13,208 nucleotides of DNA from JAGTQI01 sp038868115 (GTDB lineage Archaea > Thermoproteota > Bathyarchaeia > Bathyarchaeales > Bathycorpusculaceae). Positions 1-7,150 of this stretch are shown in pieces (the first letter of the stretch is position 1; the number at the start of each line of letters is the position of its first letter). The stretch covers positions 1 to 13,208 of the forward strand of contig JAWBXA010000025.1 of the NCBI GenBank assembly GCA_038868115.1. Reading direction: 5' to 3'. The notes under the pieces are model-generated. The model had not been told where the DNA came from and ran no database searches. It was given only the letters and a program-made list of their open reading frames with translations. The translations under genes were made by a program, and so were the position numbers.

Positions 1-48
1 AGCGAACAACCCCTCTATTTTTCTGTTCTAAAACGAAGAGGGACACAT

Positions 49-1278
49 ATGGCTAAATATTTAACCCTAGACGACGTTGACGTGAAAAACAAAGTTGTTC
101 TCGTAAGAGTTGATTTCAACTCTCCAGTAGATCCAGAAACGAAGAAAGTTCTAGATGACACAAGGATTAGGGCGCATGGCGAAACCACCATAAAAGAGCT
201 AGCCCAAAAAGGGGCAAAGGTCGTAGTAATCGCCCACCAAGGGAGAAAAGGCGACCCAGACTTCATACCATTAAAAGAGCATGCTGAAATCCTAGGCAAA
301 GTCTTGGGCAAACCAGTAAAATTTGTGGACGACGTCTTCGGAGAGAAAGCCCAAAAAGCGATTAAGGAGCTGAAAAGCGGCGAAATCCTAGTTCTGGACA
401 ACGTTAGAAACTTTGCCGGAGAAACAAAGGAGGGCACACCAGAAGAACACGCCAAAACAGAGCTTGTAAAGACACTGGCACCACTGGCAGACATGTTCGT
501 AAACGACGCCTTCGCTGCAGCCCACAGAGCCCACGTCTCAATGGTCGGCTTTACGGCTGTTCTGCCAAGCGTCGCCGGAAGAATAATGGAAAGGGAACTA
601 AAATCCCTAAGCAGAGTGTTGGAAAACCCAGAAAAACCATGCGTTTATGTGCTTGGCGGCGCCAAGGCAGACGACTCCCTAGAAATCTCAAAATACGTGT
701 TAGATAACGGAATAGCAGATTATGTGCTAACCGGTGGCGTTGTTGGCCACGTTTTCCTAGTGGCAAAGGGATACGACCTAGGCAAGCCAAACATGAAATT
801 CCTAGAAGAGAAAAAACTGATGGGCTTGGTTCCCGGAATAAAAGAGCTGATGAAAAAGTATCCAGACAAAATTAAGGTTCCAGCAGATGTGGCAGTGGAA
901 GTGGAGAAAAAGCGGAAGGAAATTCTAGTGGAAAAACTTCCAACAGACTACCCAATCTTTGACATTGGAGCAAAAACCGTTGAAAACTATGCAAAAATAA
1001 TACGCAACGCCAAATCCATAGTGGTAAGCGGACCCATGGGAGTCTTCGAAAACAGCGAATTCATCTATGGAACAAGAAAAATCTTCGAAGAAATTGCGAA
1101 CTCGAAGGCCTTCTCTCTGGCTGGTGGAGGCCACACAATAGCTGCCCTACAAGAGCTAGGTCTATCCAACAAAATATCCTATGTGAGCACAGCCGGCGGG
1201 GCCCTAATAGAGTTTCTAATGGGCAAGAAGCTTCCGGGCGTAGTAGCCTTAGAAAAGGCTGCAGCTCGCAAGCCCTAG
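49..1278 (+). CDS. pgk: Phosphoglycerate kinase, archaeal type
   Basis: This enzyme reversibly transfers a phosphate between 1,3-bisphosphoglycerate and ADP in the cytoplasm, in lower glycolysis and gluconeogenesis. The 409-aa length is normal for the family. Visible motifs are the N-terminal substrate motif VRVDFNSPVD (residues 19-28), AHQGRKGDPD (about 62-71, the SHLGRP equivalent), LDNVRNFAGE, FVNDAFAAAHRAH, the nucleotide-side motif GGAKADDSLE, SGPMGVFE, GGGHTIAAL and STAGGALIEFLMGKKLPG near the C-terminus. The ATG is preceded by a purine-rich GAGGG (38-42) at suitable spacing. It converges with the GT4 gene on the opposite strand, 22 bp between stops. Its position beside glucan genes fits central carbon metabolism, but no operon with them is possible because the nearest one is on the other strand. 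The assignment is secure. Confidence 0.97.
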   Translation: MAKYLTLDDVDVKNKVVLVRVDFNSPVDPETKKVLDDTRIRAHGETTIKELAQKGAKVVVIAHQGRKGDPDFIPLKEHAEILGKVLGKPVKFVDDVFGEKAQKAIKELKSGEILVLDNVRNFAGETKEGTPEEHAKTELVKTLAPLADMFVNDAFAAAHRAHVSMVGFTAVLPSVAGRIMERELKSLSRVLENPEKPCVYVLGGAKADDSLEISKYVLDNGIADYVLTGGVVGHVFLVAKGYDLGKPNMKFLEEKKLMGLVPGIKELMKKYPDKIKVPADVAVEVEKKRKEILVEKLPTDYPIFDIGAKTVENYAKIIRNAKSIVVSGPMGVFENSEFIYGTRKIFEEIANSKAFSLAGGGHTIAALQELGLSNKISYVSTAGGALIEFLMGKKLPGVVALEKAAARKP

Positions 1279-1298
1279 CTTTGAACTCGCCACTTTCC

Positions 1299-1310
1299 AT
1301 TTATTTTTGA
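1299..1310 (+). terminator. Possible T-tract terminator of pgk
   Basis: A T-rich stretch (TTTATTTTTG) lies about 20 bp past the pgk stop, overlapping the last codons of the convergent GT4 gene. Archaeal transcription commonly ends on such U-tracts without a hairpin. No stem-loop is visible, so this is only suggestive. Confidence 0.3.
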
Positions 1311-2599
1311 GTTATCTTCTCTAGCAAGTCAACAACTCTGGCTTCTTCATGCTCCGGCTTATGCTGAAGCATCTCGTAAATCTGCAAGGTTTGTTCAGCA
1401 GCTTTCCTCCAAGTGAAATATTGTAACACTCTTTTTCTGCCGTTTTCTCCCCACCTTTTGGCTCTTTCAGGGTCGCATAAAACCTCCTTTATCCCCCATG
1501 CTATGTCGGCCGGATTTCCACCATTTACATGAATCCCATTCTGGTCTGGCCCAAAGGGTACAACTTGTTCCCTGAAACCAACAACACCTTGAGCGCCAAC
1601 AACAATCGGCTTTTCCATAGCCATAGCCTCTAGGCTTACTATGCCAAAGGGCTCGTAGGTAGATGGGAAAACACAGACGTCAGCCGCTGCATAATGTAGT
1701 ATGCGCTCTTTTTCCGGCACAAAGTCAAATCTGCAAATCAGCTTGTTGCTTATTCCAAGCCTAGCGGCCGCCTCAACGATGTCGTTTTGCTGTTCTCCCT
1801 TGCCCAAGATAACAAGCTTAGTTTTTGGGTATTCCTCCAAAACCATGGGCAGGGCTTGAACAAGGTTTATTACGCCTTTAACCCAAGTCAGCCTCCCGAG
1901 AAAAAGGACCATCTTTTCATCGGGTTTAATACCGTACCGGCTTCGAACAGCCTCAACATCTTCCGGCTTACACTTTTTAGGATTATAACGATCAGGGTCG
2001 ACACCATTCCAAACAACACTAATTTTTGCTTTAGGCCAGCCGTGACGGACTAAATCCTCCTGCATTGTGTGGCTAACAGTTATTATTCTGTCAGCCCTCT
2101 GCGCCATAGCCGACTCAAAATAGGAAACAACTTCCGAGCCTTGCCCTCCACTTCTTCCCCACTCTGTGCTGTGAACATGGAAGACAACTGGAACTTTTGT
2201 TTCATTTTTTATTATTATTCCAGCTATGCTGCTGAGCCAATCGTGAACGCAGACAACATCGTAAACGCATCCCTCCTTTTTCAGCATACTGTTGATGAAT
2301 TTAGTGGCGCTTAGAACATTGTAAATGAAAATGTCATTGAACAGGCGTATGTTTGTGCCCCATTTTTTCAAGTCGTCTATGACAAACATTGGAAAAACGT
2401 CGCTAGCGTCCGCGATTAGTGGCCTATGAACCTCAACACCCTTTACAATCTCCCTGGTCTTTAGGTTTCCAGGATTCAGCGTGAAAACTGTCACGTCATT
2501 GCCCAGAGCTACAAATTCACGGGTAATGTACTCGGCGTATGTACCTAGACCGCCCACAAGAGCTGGTGGATATTCCCAGACAAAAAAGCCTATCCTCAA
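1301..2599 (-). CDS. GT4-family glycosyltransferase, glycogen/starch synthase-like
   Basis: A 432-aa retaining GT-B glycosyltransferase, probably transferring glucose from a nucleotide sugar to an alpha-glucan; substrate choice is inferred from family and neighbours. The N-domain shows WEYPPALVGGLG (8-19, with the Gly-Gly donor-phosphate loop), VHDW (118-121) and HSTEWGR (143-149). The C-domain shows LGRLTWVKG (234-242, the conserved Arg and Lys) and EPFGIVSLE (316-324, the E-x7-E motif). The C-terminal helix (about 396-411) is the usual one that folds back on the N-domain. The start is TTG: the codon immediately upstream is a stop and no in-frame ATG lies nearby, and the family motif begins at once. 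A TATA-like GATTAAAT lies about 20-25 nt upstream. It resembles the GT4 at 5939-7144 but is not adjacent to it. Other GT4 roles, such as sucrose or glycolipid synthesis, cannot be excluded. Confidence 0.88.
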   Translation of the reverse strand: MRIGFFVWEYPPALVGGLGTYAEYITREFVALGNDVTVFTLNPGNLKTREIVKGVEVHRPLIADASDVFPMFVIDDLKKWGTNIRLFNDIFIYNVLSATKFINSMLKKEGCVYDVVCVHDWLSSIAGIIIKNETKVPVVFHVHSTEWGRSGGQGSEVVSYFESAMAQRADRIITVSHTMQEDLVRHGWPKAKISVVWNGVDPDRYNPKKCKPEDVEAVRSRYGIKPDEKMVLFLGRLTWVKGVINLVQALPMVLEEYPKTKLVILGKGEQQNDIVEAAARLGISNKLICRFDFVPEKERILHYAAADVCVFPSTYEPFGIVSLEAMAMEKPIVVGAQGVVGFREQVVPFGPDQNGIHVNGGNPADIAWGIKEVLCDPERAKRWGENGRKRVLQYFTWRKAAEQTLQIYEMLQHKPEHEEARVVDLLEKITQK

Positions 2600-2660
2600 T
2601 TAAAACCATCTAACAGCATTTAATCTACTGTTTCAAAATGACAAAGGGTAAGTGGCAGTT

Positions 2661-3305
2661 TTAGAAGAGCTTCAGCTTTCTTTTTGGCGGCTCTTCTTCC
2701 TTTGGCTTTTCTGGCATCTTCGGAGGTGGCGGTGGCAGCATCTCCTTTTCGAGTTCAGATTTCGGAGGTTCAGGTTTTGGTTCCTCTTTCTTCACTGGTT
2801 TTAGTTCACGCTTTTTCTCCGGAGGCTTTTCCTCTTTCGGCACTTCGGCGGGTTTCCATGTAAAAATGGGTTGAAGGCGGAGACCTTTATGATCTCCGAG
2901 TTTTAGGTACTCCCATTCGTAGAGGTCTATGCGTATGCCTTTTATGCTTTCAACAGCCCTTCTAACGGCGTCTGAAAAACTTGGCGCAATCAGTATGAGT
3001 CTCGGCTTTTCCTTGTCATCAATTTTGTGTTTGCTGTACGTGGCTTTCAGGAAGGATTTAAACTTGTCAATGTAGTCAAAGCTTTGAAGCCCTTGAAGGA
3101 GCATGGTGTCGTCTTCCTCAACGCTCAACTGGAGAATAACAAGCTGCCCGTTATCATCGTGGCACAAGATATCCAAGGTAGTTTTGTCGTTTATGGGAAC
3201 GTTGCTACAAATCACGGTTAAGCCCTTCTCGACAAGGTTTATTCCATTGATTATCATCTGCTCCAATTCTTGGCGGCTCTCAATGCTAATTTTTTCAATC
3301 GACAC
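2661..3305 (-). CDS. Degenerate PD-(D/E)XK (NucS-like) domain protein with Lys/Glu/Pro-rich tail
   Basis: A 214-aa protein of unknown function. Residues 1-150 look like the PD-(D/E)XK nuclease fold as seen in NucS/DUF91-type proteins: an N-terminal helix with LEQMI (14-18), a strand ending in DILCHDDNG (45-53) and a following strand LVILQLS (55-61). The ILQLS segment sits where active nucleases have E-x-K (typically VIELK), so the catalytic Glu and Lys appear replaced by Gln59 and Ser61. Residues about 152-207 are low-complexity and rich in Lys, Glu and Pro, including five consecutive prolines (191-195). The last seven residues, KRKLKLF, weakly resemble a PCNA-interacting motif. GTG start, supported by an AAGGTGA SD at 3313-3319, 7 nt away. 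It has its own promoter and diverges from the GH57 gene. Family assignment is by pattern only. Confidence 0.75.
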   Translation of the reverse strand: MSIEKISIESRQELEQMIINGINLVEKGLTVICSNVPINDKTTLDILCHDDNGQLVILQLSVEEDDTMLLQGLQSFDYIDKFKSFLKATYSKHKIDDKEKPRLILIAPSFSDAVRRAVESIKGIRIDLYEWEYLKLGDHKGLRLQPIFTWKPAEVPKEEKPPEKKRELKPVKKEEPKPEPPKSELEKEMLPPPPPKMPEKPKEEEPPKRKLKLF

Positions 3306-3312
3306 AACTATT

Positions 3313-3319
3313 TCACCTT
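3313..3319 (-). promoter_or_regulatory. Ribosome binding site fixing a GTG start
   Basis: AAGGTGA on the minus strand, 7 nt before the GTG at 3305. It matches the archaeal anti-SD complement and supports the GTG start of the nuclease-like gene. Confidence 0.7.
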
Positions 3320-3344
3320 TGTTTTAGGTAATGAAACCTTACAA

Positions 3345-3358
3345 GGGATAAATAAGTT
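3345..3358 (-). promoter_or_regulatory. TATA-like promoter of the nuclease-like gene
   Basis: On the minus strand the core reads CTTATTTATCC. A start about 25 nt downstream would fall near 3325, leaving a leader of about 20 nt that contains the SD at 3313-3319. The spacing is coherent, but there is no experimental support. Confidence 0.45.
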
Positions 3359-3400
3359 ATGAATCCAAAATCCGAATCCAATCTAAACTTGGCAAACAGA

Positions 3401-3414
3401 AATAAAGCATAAAC
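3401..3414 (+). promoter_or_regulatory. Possible TATA-like element for the GH57 gene
   Basis: AATAAAGCATAAAC lies about 40 nt before the GH57 TTG start, inside the 144-bp divergent spacer 3306-3449. It would give a short leader containing the SD near 3438. The whole spacer is A-rich, so the element could be chance. The spacer also holds short AATCC repetitions at 3362-3381 of no clear meaning. Confidence 0.3.
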
Positions 3415-3449
3415 ACAGAACAATAACAAACGGGAAAGAGGCTAAAAGG

Positions 3450-4997
3450 TTGACGGACATAGTTTTCGTGTTTGAAGTGCACCAACCACATAGACTAAGG
3501 AAGAACTATTTTTGGGAAAACAAGCTTTTCAAACGCCTAAAAAAGGAGGAACTCTTCAACTACTATTTCAACAATGAACTTGATAGAGAAATCTTTGAAC
3601 GCGCGTGCAAAAAGTGCTATTTTCCATCAAACCAAATACTATTAGACCTAATAGATAAGTATAAGCGGGAGAAAAAAAAGGTAAAAATTTCCTTCAGCAT
3701 TTCTGGGATCTTCCTCGAACAATGTGAAATGTTTAACAAAGATCTTTTAGAGTCTTTCAAACAGCTTGCAGAAACAGGTTGTGTTGAATTTCTGAACCAG
3801 ACATATTATCATTCGCTGGCGAGTCTCTACCCTGAAAGAGAGGAATTTATTGAACAGATAAAAATGCATAAGCAAGCAGTAAGGGACTTGCTGGGCTACA
3901 CGCCGCGGGTCTTTGAGAATACAGAACTAATCTATAACAACGCCGTAGCAAAAACAGCGGAAGAACTGGGCTTTGCTGGAATATTCACGGAAGGAACGGA
4001 AAAAATACTCCACGAAAGGTCGCCCAACTACCTTTACAAGCCGAAAGGATGCAGAAAGATCAAGGTTCTCCTCAGAAACTATAAGCTAACAGACGACATA
4101 GGTTTTAGGTTTTCAGCAAGATGGTGGAGTGAGTGGCCCCTAACAGCTGACAAATACGCAAGCTGGCTGGCAGCCACCCCCGGAAACTGCATAAACATAT
4201 TTCCAGACTATGAAACCTTCGGCGAGCACCACTGGCCAGAAACGGGCATCCACGAGTTTTTGAGGCATTTGCCAGAGGAGATTTTGAAGTGGTGGCACTT
4301 AAGAATGGCGACACCATCAGAAGTTGTTGAAAAATATGAGGCTGTTGGAGAAATTGACGCGTCAGAGCTTGGCGGAACAGTTTCATGGGCTGACTTGGAG
4401 AGGGATGCAAGCTGCTGGCTCGGAAACACCTTACAATGGGCCTATTACACGTCTGTTAGAAGGCTTGAACCACTTGCCAAGGAGTCAGAGGACAAAGATT
4501 TTCTAAGAATTTGGCGTTACTTTCAAACAAGCGACCACCTATACTACATGTTCACGGTCGGCGGAGCCTCTGGCGAAGTTCACGCTTACTTTAGTCCTTT
4601 CAGCACTCCAGCAGACGCTTATGTAACGGCTCAAGCGGCAATCCTTGACTTTGAGAATCGCCTTCGTTTGGCGACAATAACGGCCAACGAGCCATTCCTC
4701 TTCTACAAAGGCATTGGAGAAGAAAATTATACTGGGGTGGTAGCTTGGAGCCTTAAAGGGTTTATAAAGGCTCTACAGAGAGCAGAAATAAAGTCCATAG
4801 AATTTCACGACAGCCGCGGTGACTTTGAAAAGTGGGCTGAGCATTCACTTCACGACGAAGTTTTGGCTGAGAAACTTAGGGAAATTAGGCTTTCAAAGCT
4901 TAAGGGTCAAGCTCTACGGAAAGCCTTGATCTTAGCTGCAAAGAAAAGATTTAAGGATTTGTTACAGCAATTGAAGGCTTTGACGGAATACTTTTAA
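3450..4997 (+). CDS. GH57-family alpha-amylase / glucan-acting glycoside hydrolase
   Basis: A 515-aa cytoplasmic glycosidase (no signal peptide) of the GH57 family, which hydrolyses or rearranges alpha-1,4/1,6-glucans by a retaining mechanism. The conserved regions appear in order: FEVHQPHRL (8-16), SFSISGIFLEQ (81-91), FENTELIYNN (155-164) with Glu159 as the expected nucleophile, FPDYETFGEHHW (251-262) with Asp253 as the expected acid/base, and a downstream WADLERDASCWLGN (313-326). The C-terminal third (about 340-515) is mostly helical and ends in a Lys-rich helix. It resembles archaeal intracellular GH57 amylases more than the longer branching enzymes. The start is TTG, supported by GAGG at 3438-3441, 8 nt upstream, and by the family motif beginning at residue 4. 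It heads the + strand cluster with the winged-helix and GT4 genes, suggesting storage-glucan turnover. Exact activity (amylase, 4-alpha-glucanotransferase) is not resolved. Confidence 0.93.
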   Translation: MTDIVFVFEVHQPHRLRKNYFWENKLFKRLKKEELFNYYFNNELDREIFERACKKCYFPSNQILLDLIDKYKREKKKVKISFSISGIFLEQCEMFNKDLLESFKQLAETGCVEFLNQTYYHSLASLYPEREEFIEQIKMHKQAVRDLLGYTPRVFENTELIYNNAVAKTAEELGFAGIFTEGTEKILHERSPNYLYKPKGCRKIKVLLRNYKLTDDIGFRFSARWWSEWPLTADKYASWLAATPGNCINIFPDYETFGEHHWPETGIHEFLRHLPEEILKWWHLRMATPSEVVEKYEAVGEIDASELGGTVSWADLERDASCWLGNTLQWAYYTSVRRLEPLAKESEDKDFLRIWRYFQTSDHLYYMFTVGGASGEVHAYFSPFSTPADAYVTAQAAILDFENRLRLATITANEPFLFYKGIGEENYTGVVAWSLKGFIKALQRAEIKSIEFHDSRGDFEKWAEHSLHDEVLAEKLREIRLSKLKGQALRKALILAAKKRFKDLLQQLKALTEYF

Positions 4998-5009
4998 GCG
5001 TACACAAGC

Positions 5010-5017
5010 CTTAATAG
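5010..5017 (+). promoter_or_regulatory. Possible TATA-like element before the winged-helix gene
   Basis: CTTAATAG, centred about 42 nt before the ATG at 5055, would place a transcript start near 5038, just before the AAAGGTGA SD. It sits in the 57-bp gap after the GH57 gene, so the downstream three genes may have their own promoter. Weak evidence. Confidence 0.3.
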
Positions 5018-5054
5018 AAAACGCACATGGATGTTTTAAGCTTAAAGGTGAAAA

Positions 5055-5309
5055 ATGTTGAGGGAGGAGCTTCCAATTTCTGAGAAGATTCTGCAAACAC
5101 TTCATAACTTATGCGCCACAGCTCCGGACTTGGCGAGGAAAAGCGAGGAACTTGCTCAAGTCATGCAACTAGACGTGATGGAAGTTGAAAGAATTCTAGA
5201 CAGTTGCGGATGCGAAGGTTACGTGGAAAGCTTCTCCGACAGTCAAGGGAAAAAATGGTATTATCTCACTGGAAGAGGAATAATCAAGGTCTGTGCACTT
5301 TTCACCTAG
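5055..5309 (+). CDS. Small winged-helix (wHTH) DNA-binding-like protein
   Basis: An 84-aa protein that looks like a single winged-helix domain. Helices cover about 8-20 and 31-38, a recognition-like helix covers about 41-51 (VMEVERILDSC), and a hairpin wing covers about 55-72 (GYVESFSDSQGKKWYYLTGRG). The ISEKILQTL start and LTGRG end are typical of archaeal transcription-factor-like wHTH proteins. It has three cysteines (20, 51, 53), with no obvious metal site. The ATG is preceded closely by AAAGGTGA (5044-5051). Only 13 bp separate its stop from the next gene, so it is probably co-transcribed with the two GT4-like genes and may regulate the glucan cluster. That role is inferred from position only. 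No specific family was recognised. Confidence 0.75.
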   Translation: MLREELPISEKILQTLHNLCATAPDLARKSEELAQVMQLDVMEVERILDSCGCEGYVESFSDSQGKKWYYLTGRGIIKVCALFT

Positions 5310-5322
5310 CCGGCGGTAGCAG

Positions 5323-5946
5323 ATGCAAGTGATAATTTTTTCATGGGAGTATCCGCCAAGAGTTGTTGGAAAACTTGCCGATTACGTGAAGGAGTTGGCG
5401 GTGCAGCTCGCCAAAAACAAGGTTGAAACATGTGTAGTTACCTATCATGATTATATAACCGGGGAACTTGAAGAAAATGGCGTAAAAACTTATAGAGTGA
5501 CAAACCCAGTTAAAACCCACATAAGTGTCCTCACATGGGTTTTGACCCTAAACCAAGAGGTCGAGCGAGTTGCTGCTAACATTTATTACAATGCTGGTGG
5601 ACATGTAGACCTCATAGACACACAAGACTGGCATTTTATCCCAGCAGCGGTCACCTTGAAAAAAGCGCTTAACATTCCTTTTGTATATTCTGTTGAGAGC
5701 CTAGAGGATCACCGCTCTCATGGTGCAAACTCGCCGTTTAATATGGCTATTAAAAGCATTGAGTGGCTGGGTATGTATGAGGCGAGCATGGTTATTGTTA
5801 AATCCGAATGGATGGCGAGCGAAGTTATCAGAATCTACAATGTGCCAGAGGCAAAAATGAAAGTTGTCAAGCCCAGCTCTGAACGATGGCTCAAAACAAT
5901 TTTAGAAATCTACAAAAGCCTCAAGGAGGACTGCAACAATGTCTAA
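5323..5946 (+). CDS. Half-size GT4 paralogue: N-terminal domain only, probably non-catalytic
   Basis: A 207-aa protein matching only the N-terminal Rossmann domain of GT4/glycogen-synthase-like enzymes: it starts SWEYPPRVVGKLADYVKELA like its neighbours. The match runs through IYNVPEAKMKVV (171-182), equivalent to the domain-linker region of the next gene. The nucleotide-sugar-binding C-domain, with its GR...K and E-x7-E motifs, is absent. The protein ends in a helix, LKTILEIYKSL (190-200), similar to the last helix of full-length GT4s. Three N-domain active-site positions differ from the neighbours: Gly-Gly becomes Gly-Lys (16-17), HDW becomes QDW (101-103), and HSTE becomes YSVE-like (122-125). 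The reading frame is intact and no C-domain remnant lies downstream, so it looks like a settled gene rather than a recent break. Its stop overlaps the next start (ATGTCTAA). A regulatory or scaffold partner of the adjacent GT4 is possible but inferred. Confidence 0.85.
   Translation: MQVIIFSWEYPPRVVGKLADYVKELAVQLAKNKVETCVVTYHDYITGELEENGVKTYRVTNPVKTHISVLTWVLTLNQEVERVAANIYYNAGGHVDLIDTQDWHFIPAAVTLKKALNIPFVYSVESLEDHRSHGANSPFNMAIKSIEWLGMYEASMVIVKSEWMASEVIRIYNVPEAKMKVVKPSSERWLKTILEIYKSLKEDCNNV
5923..5930 (+). promoter_or_regulatory. Strong SD inside the half-GT4 gene for the downstream GT4
   Basis: AAGGAGGA lies 8 nt before the ATG at 5939, within the last codons of the half-size GT4 gene. With the 8-nt gene overlap it implies translational coupling and efficient initiation of the full GT4. 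Confidence 0.8.
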
Positions 5947-7144
5947 CGAGTTAAGGGTTATGATGCTTTCATGGGAGTTCCCGCCGAGAATTATCGGCGG
6001 AATCTCGCCCCACGTATATTACTTGTCAAGAAGCCTTGCAAAAAATGGCGTAAAAGTCTACATCGTTACATGCGATTTTCCAGGAGCACCTCAATATGAA
6101 ACACTTAACGGAGTTGAGGTCTATAGGATTGATTCTTACACAAACCCTTCACCGGATTTTGTAAGCTGGGTTTACTTAATGAATATGAACATGCAGAAAG
6201 AGGCAGCCTTCATTGTCAGGAAGTTAGGCGGAGTTGATATTTTCCACGCCCACGACTGGCTTGTGGCAAACGCTGGGATAGGCTTAAAACATGTCTTTAG
6301 GAGGCCTCTTTTGGCCACGATTCACTCTACAGAGTATGGAAGGCGAAACGGCATTCACTCTGACTATGAGAGGATGATTCATGAAACAGAGGCTTGGCTC
6401 ACCTACGAGGCTTGGAGGGTTATATGCTGCAGTAACTACATGGTTTCCCATGTAAAATGGATTTTCGGGCTCCCACAAGACAAACTCATAATGATTCCAA
6501 ACGGCGTTGACGCAAAAGAATACGAAAGAGGCGGCGATGTTGACCTAAGCCAGTTTAGGCGACAGTTCGCCTTGCCAGAAGAGAAAATTGTGCTTTTTGT
6601 TGGACGCCTTGTATACGAGAAGGGTATACATATCCTCATCAACGCGGTGCCAAAGATCCTGGAAAAAGTGAACGCAAAATTTGTCATCGTTGGAAACGGG
6701 TACATGCAACAATCCTTAACAGAATACATTAGAAGCATGGGATTAGCGCATAAAGTCATGTTTACAGGCTTTGTAGACGACAAAACACTGCGGAACCTTC
6801 AAAAATGCGCCGACGTATCAGTTGTCCCATCCCTCTTTGAACCCTTCGGAATTGTAGCACTCGAAGCAATGGCGGCTAAAAGCCCGGTTGTGGTTTCAGA
6901 CACTGGAGGCTTATCAGAAATAGTTGAGCATGAGGTGACCGGAGTTAAGGTTTACCCTAATAACCCGGACTCGCTGGCGTGGGGAATCACGAGAGTCTTA
7001 CTTGACGAAAATTTAGCAAATAAGTTAAGGGAAAACGCTTACCGAAAGGTTATTGAAAATTATAATTGGAAAAATATAAGCCAGCAAACGAGAAAAGTGT
7101 ATGAAAGTGTTTTAAACGAGTACTCAAAGACTTTTTGGGCCTAA
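5939..7144 (+). CDS. GT4-family glycosyltransferase, glycogen/starch synthase-like
   Basis: A complete 401-aa GT-B enzyme. N-domain motifs are SWEFPPRIIGGIS (11-23), HAHDW (103-107) and HSTEYGR (129-135). C-domain motifs are VGRLVYEKG (221-229) and EPFGIVALE (301-309, the E-x7-E motif), followed by SDTGGLSEIV. The C-terminal fold-back helix is about 376-391. All the expected donor-binding and catalytic positions are present, in contrast to the preceding half-size paralogue, with which it overlaps by 8 nt. It likely extends an alpha-glucan from ADP- or UDP-glucose, given the GH57 enzyme upstream; donor and acceptor are inferred. The ATG is fixed by the AAGGAGGA SD. The stop lies 6 bp from the stop of the convergent membrane iron-sulfur gene. 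It is a homologue of the GT4 at 1301-2599, differing in insertion lengths, so the two may use different substrates. Confidence 0.9.
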   Translation: MSNELRVMMLSWEFPPRIIGGISPHVYYLSRSLAKNGVKVYIVTCDFPGAPQYETLNGVEVYRIDSYTNPSPDFVSWVYLMNMNMQKEAAFIVRKLGGVDIFHAHDWLVANAGIGLKHVFRRPLLATIHSTEYGRRNGIHSDYERMIHETEAWLTYEAWRVICCSNYMVSHVKWIFGLPQDKLIMIPNGVDAKEYERGGDVDLSQFRRQFALPEEKIVLFVGRLVYEKGIHILINAVPKILEKVNAKFVIVGNGYMQQSLTEYIRSMGLAHKVMFTGFVDDKTLRNLQKCADVSVVPSLFEPFGIVALEAMAAKSPVVVSDTGGLSEIVEHEVTGVKVYPNNPDSLAWGITRVLLDENLANKLRENAYRKVIENYNWKNISQQTRKVYESVLNEYSKTFWA

Positions 7145-7150
7145 CAACGG

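Noticed and set aside
15..494. Long open frame antisense to pgk (159 aa)
   Set aside because: Ser/Phe/Thr-rich translation typical of the reverse complement of a coding region; pgk itself is certain.
3359..3385. AATCC repeats and a possible tRNA T-arm-like GAATCC
   Set aside because: No cloverleaf can be folded around it, and the repeats are short and irregular.
5310..5946. Half-size GT4 as a recent frameshift or pseudogene
   Set aside because: The frame is intact to a stop overlapping the next start, and no C-domain remnant exists in any frame before the next gene's N-domain.
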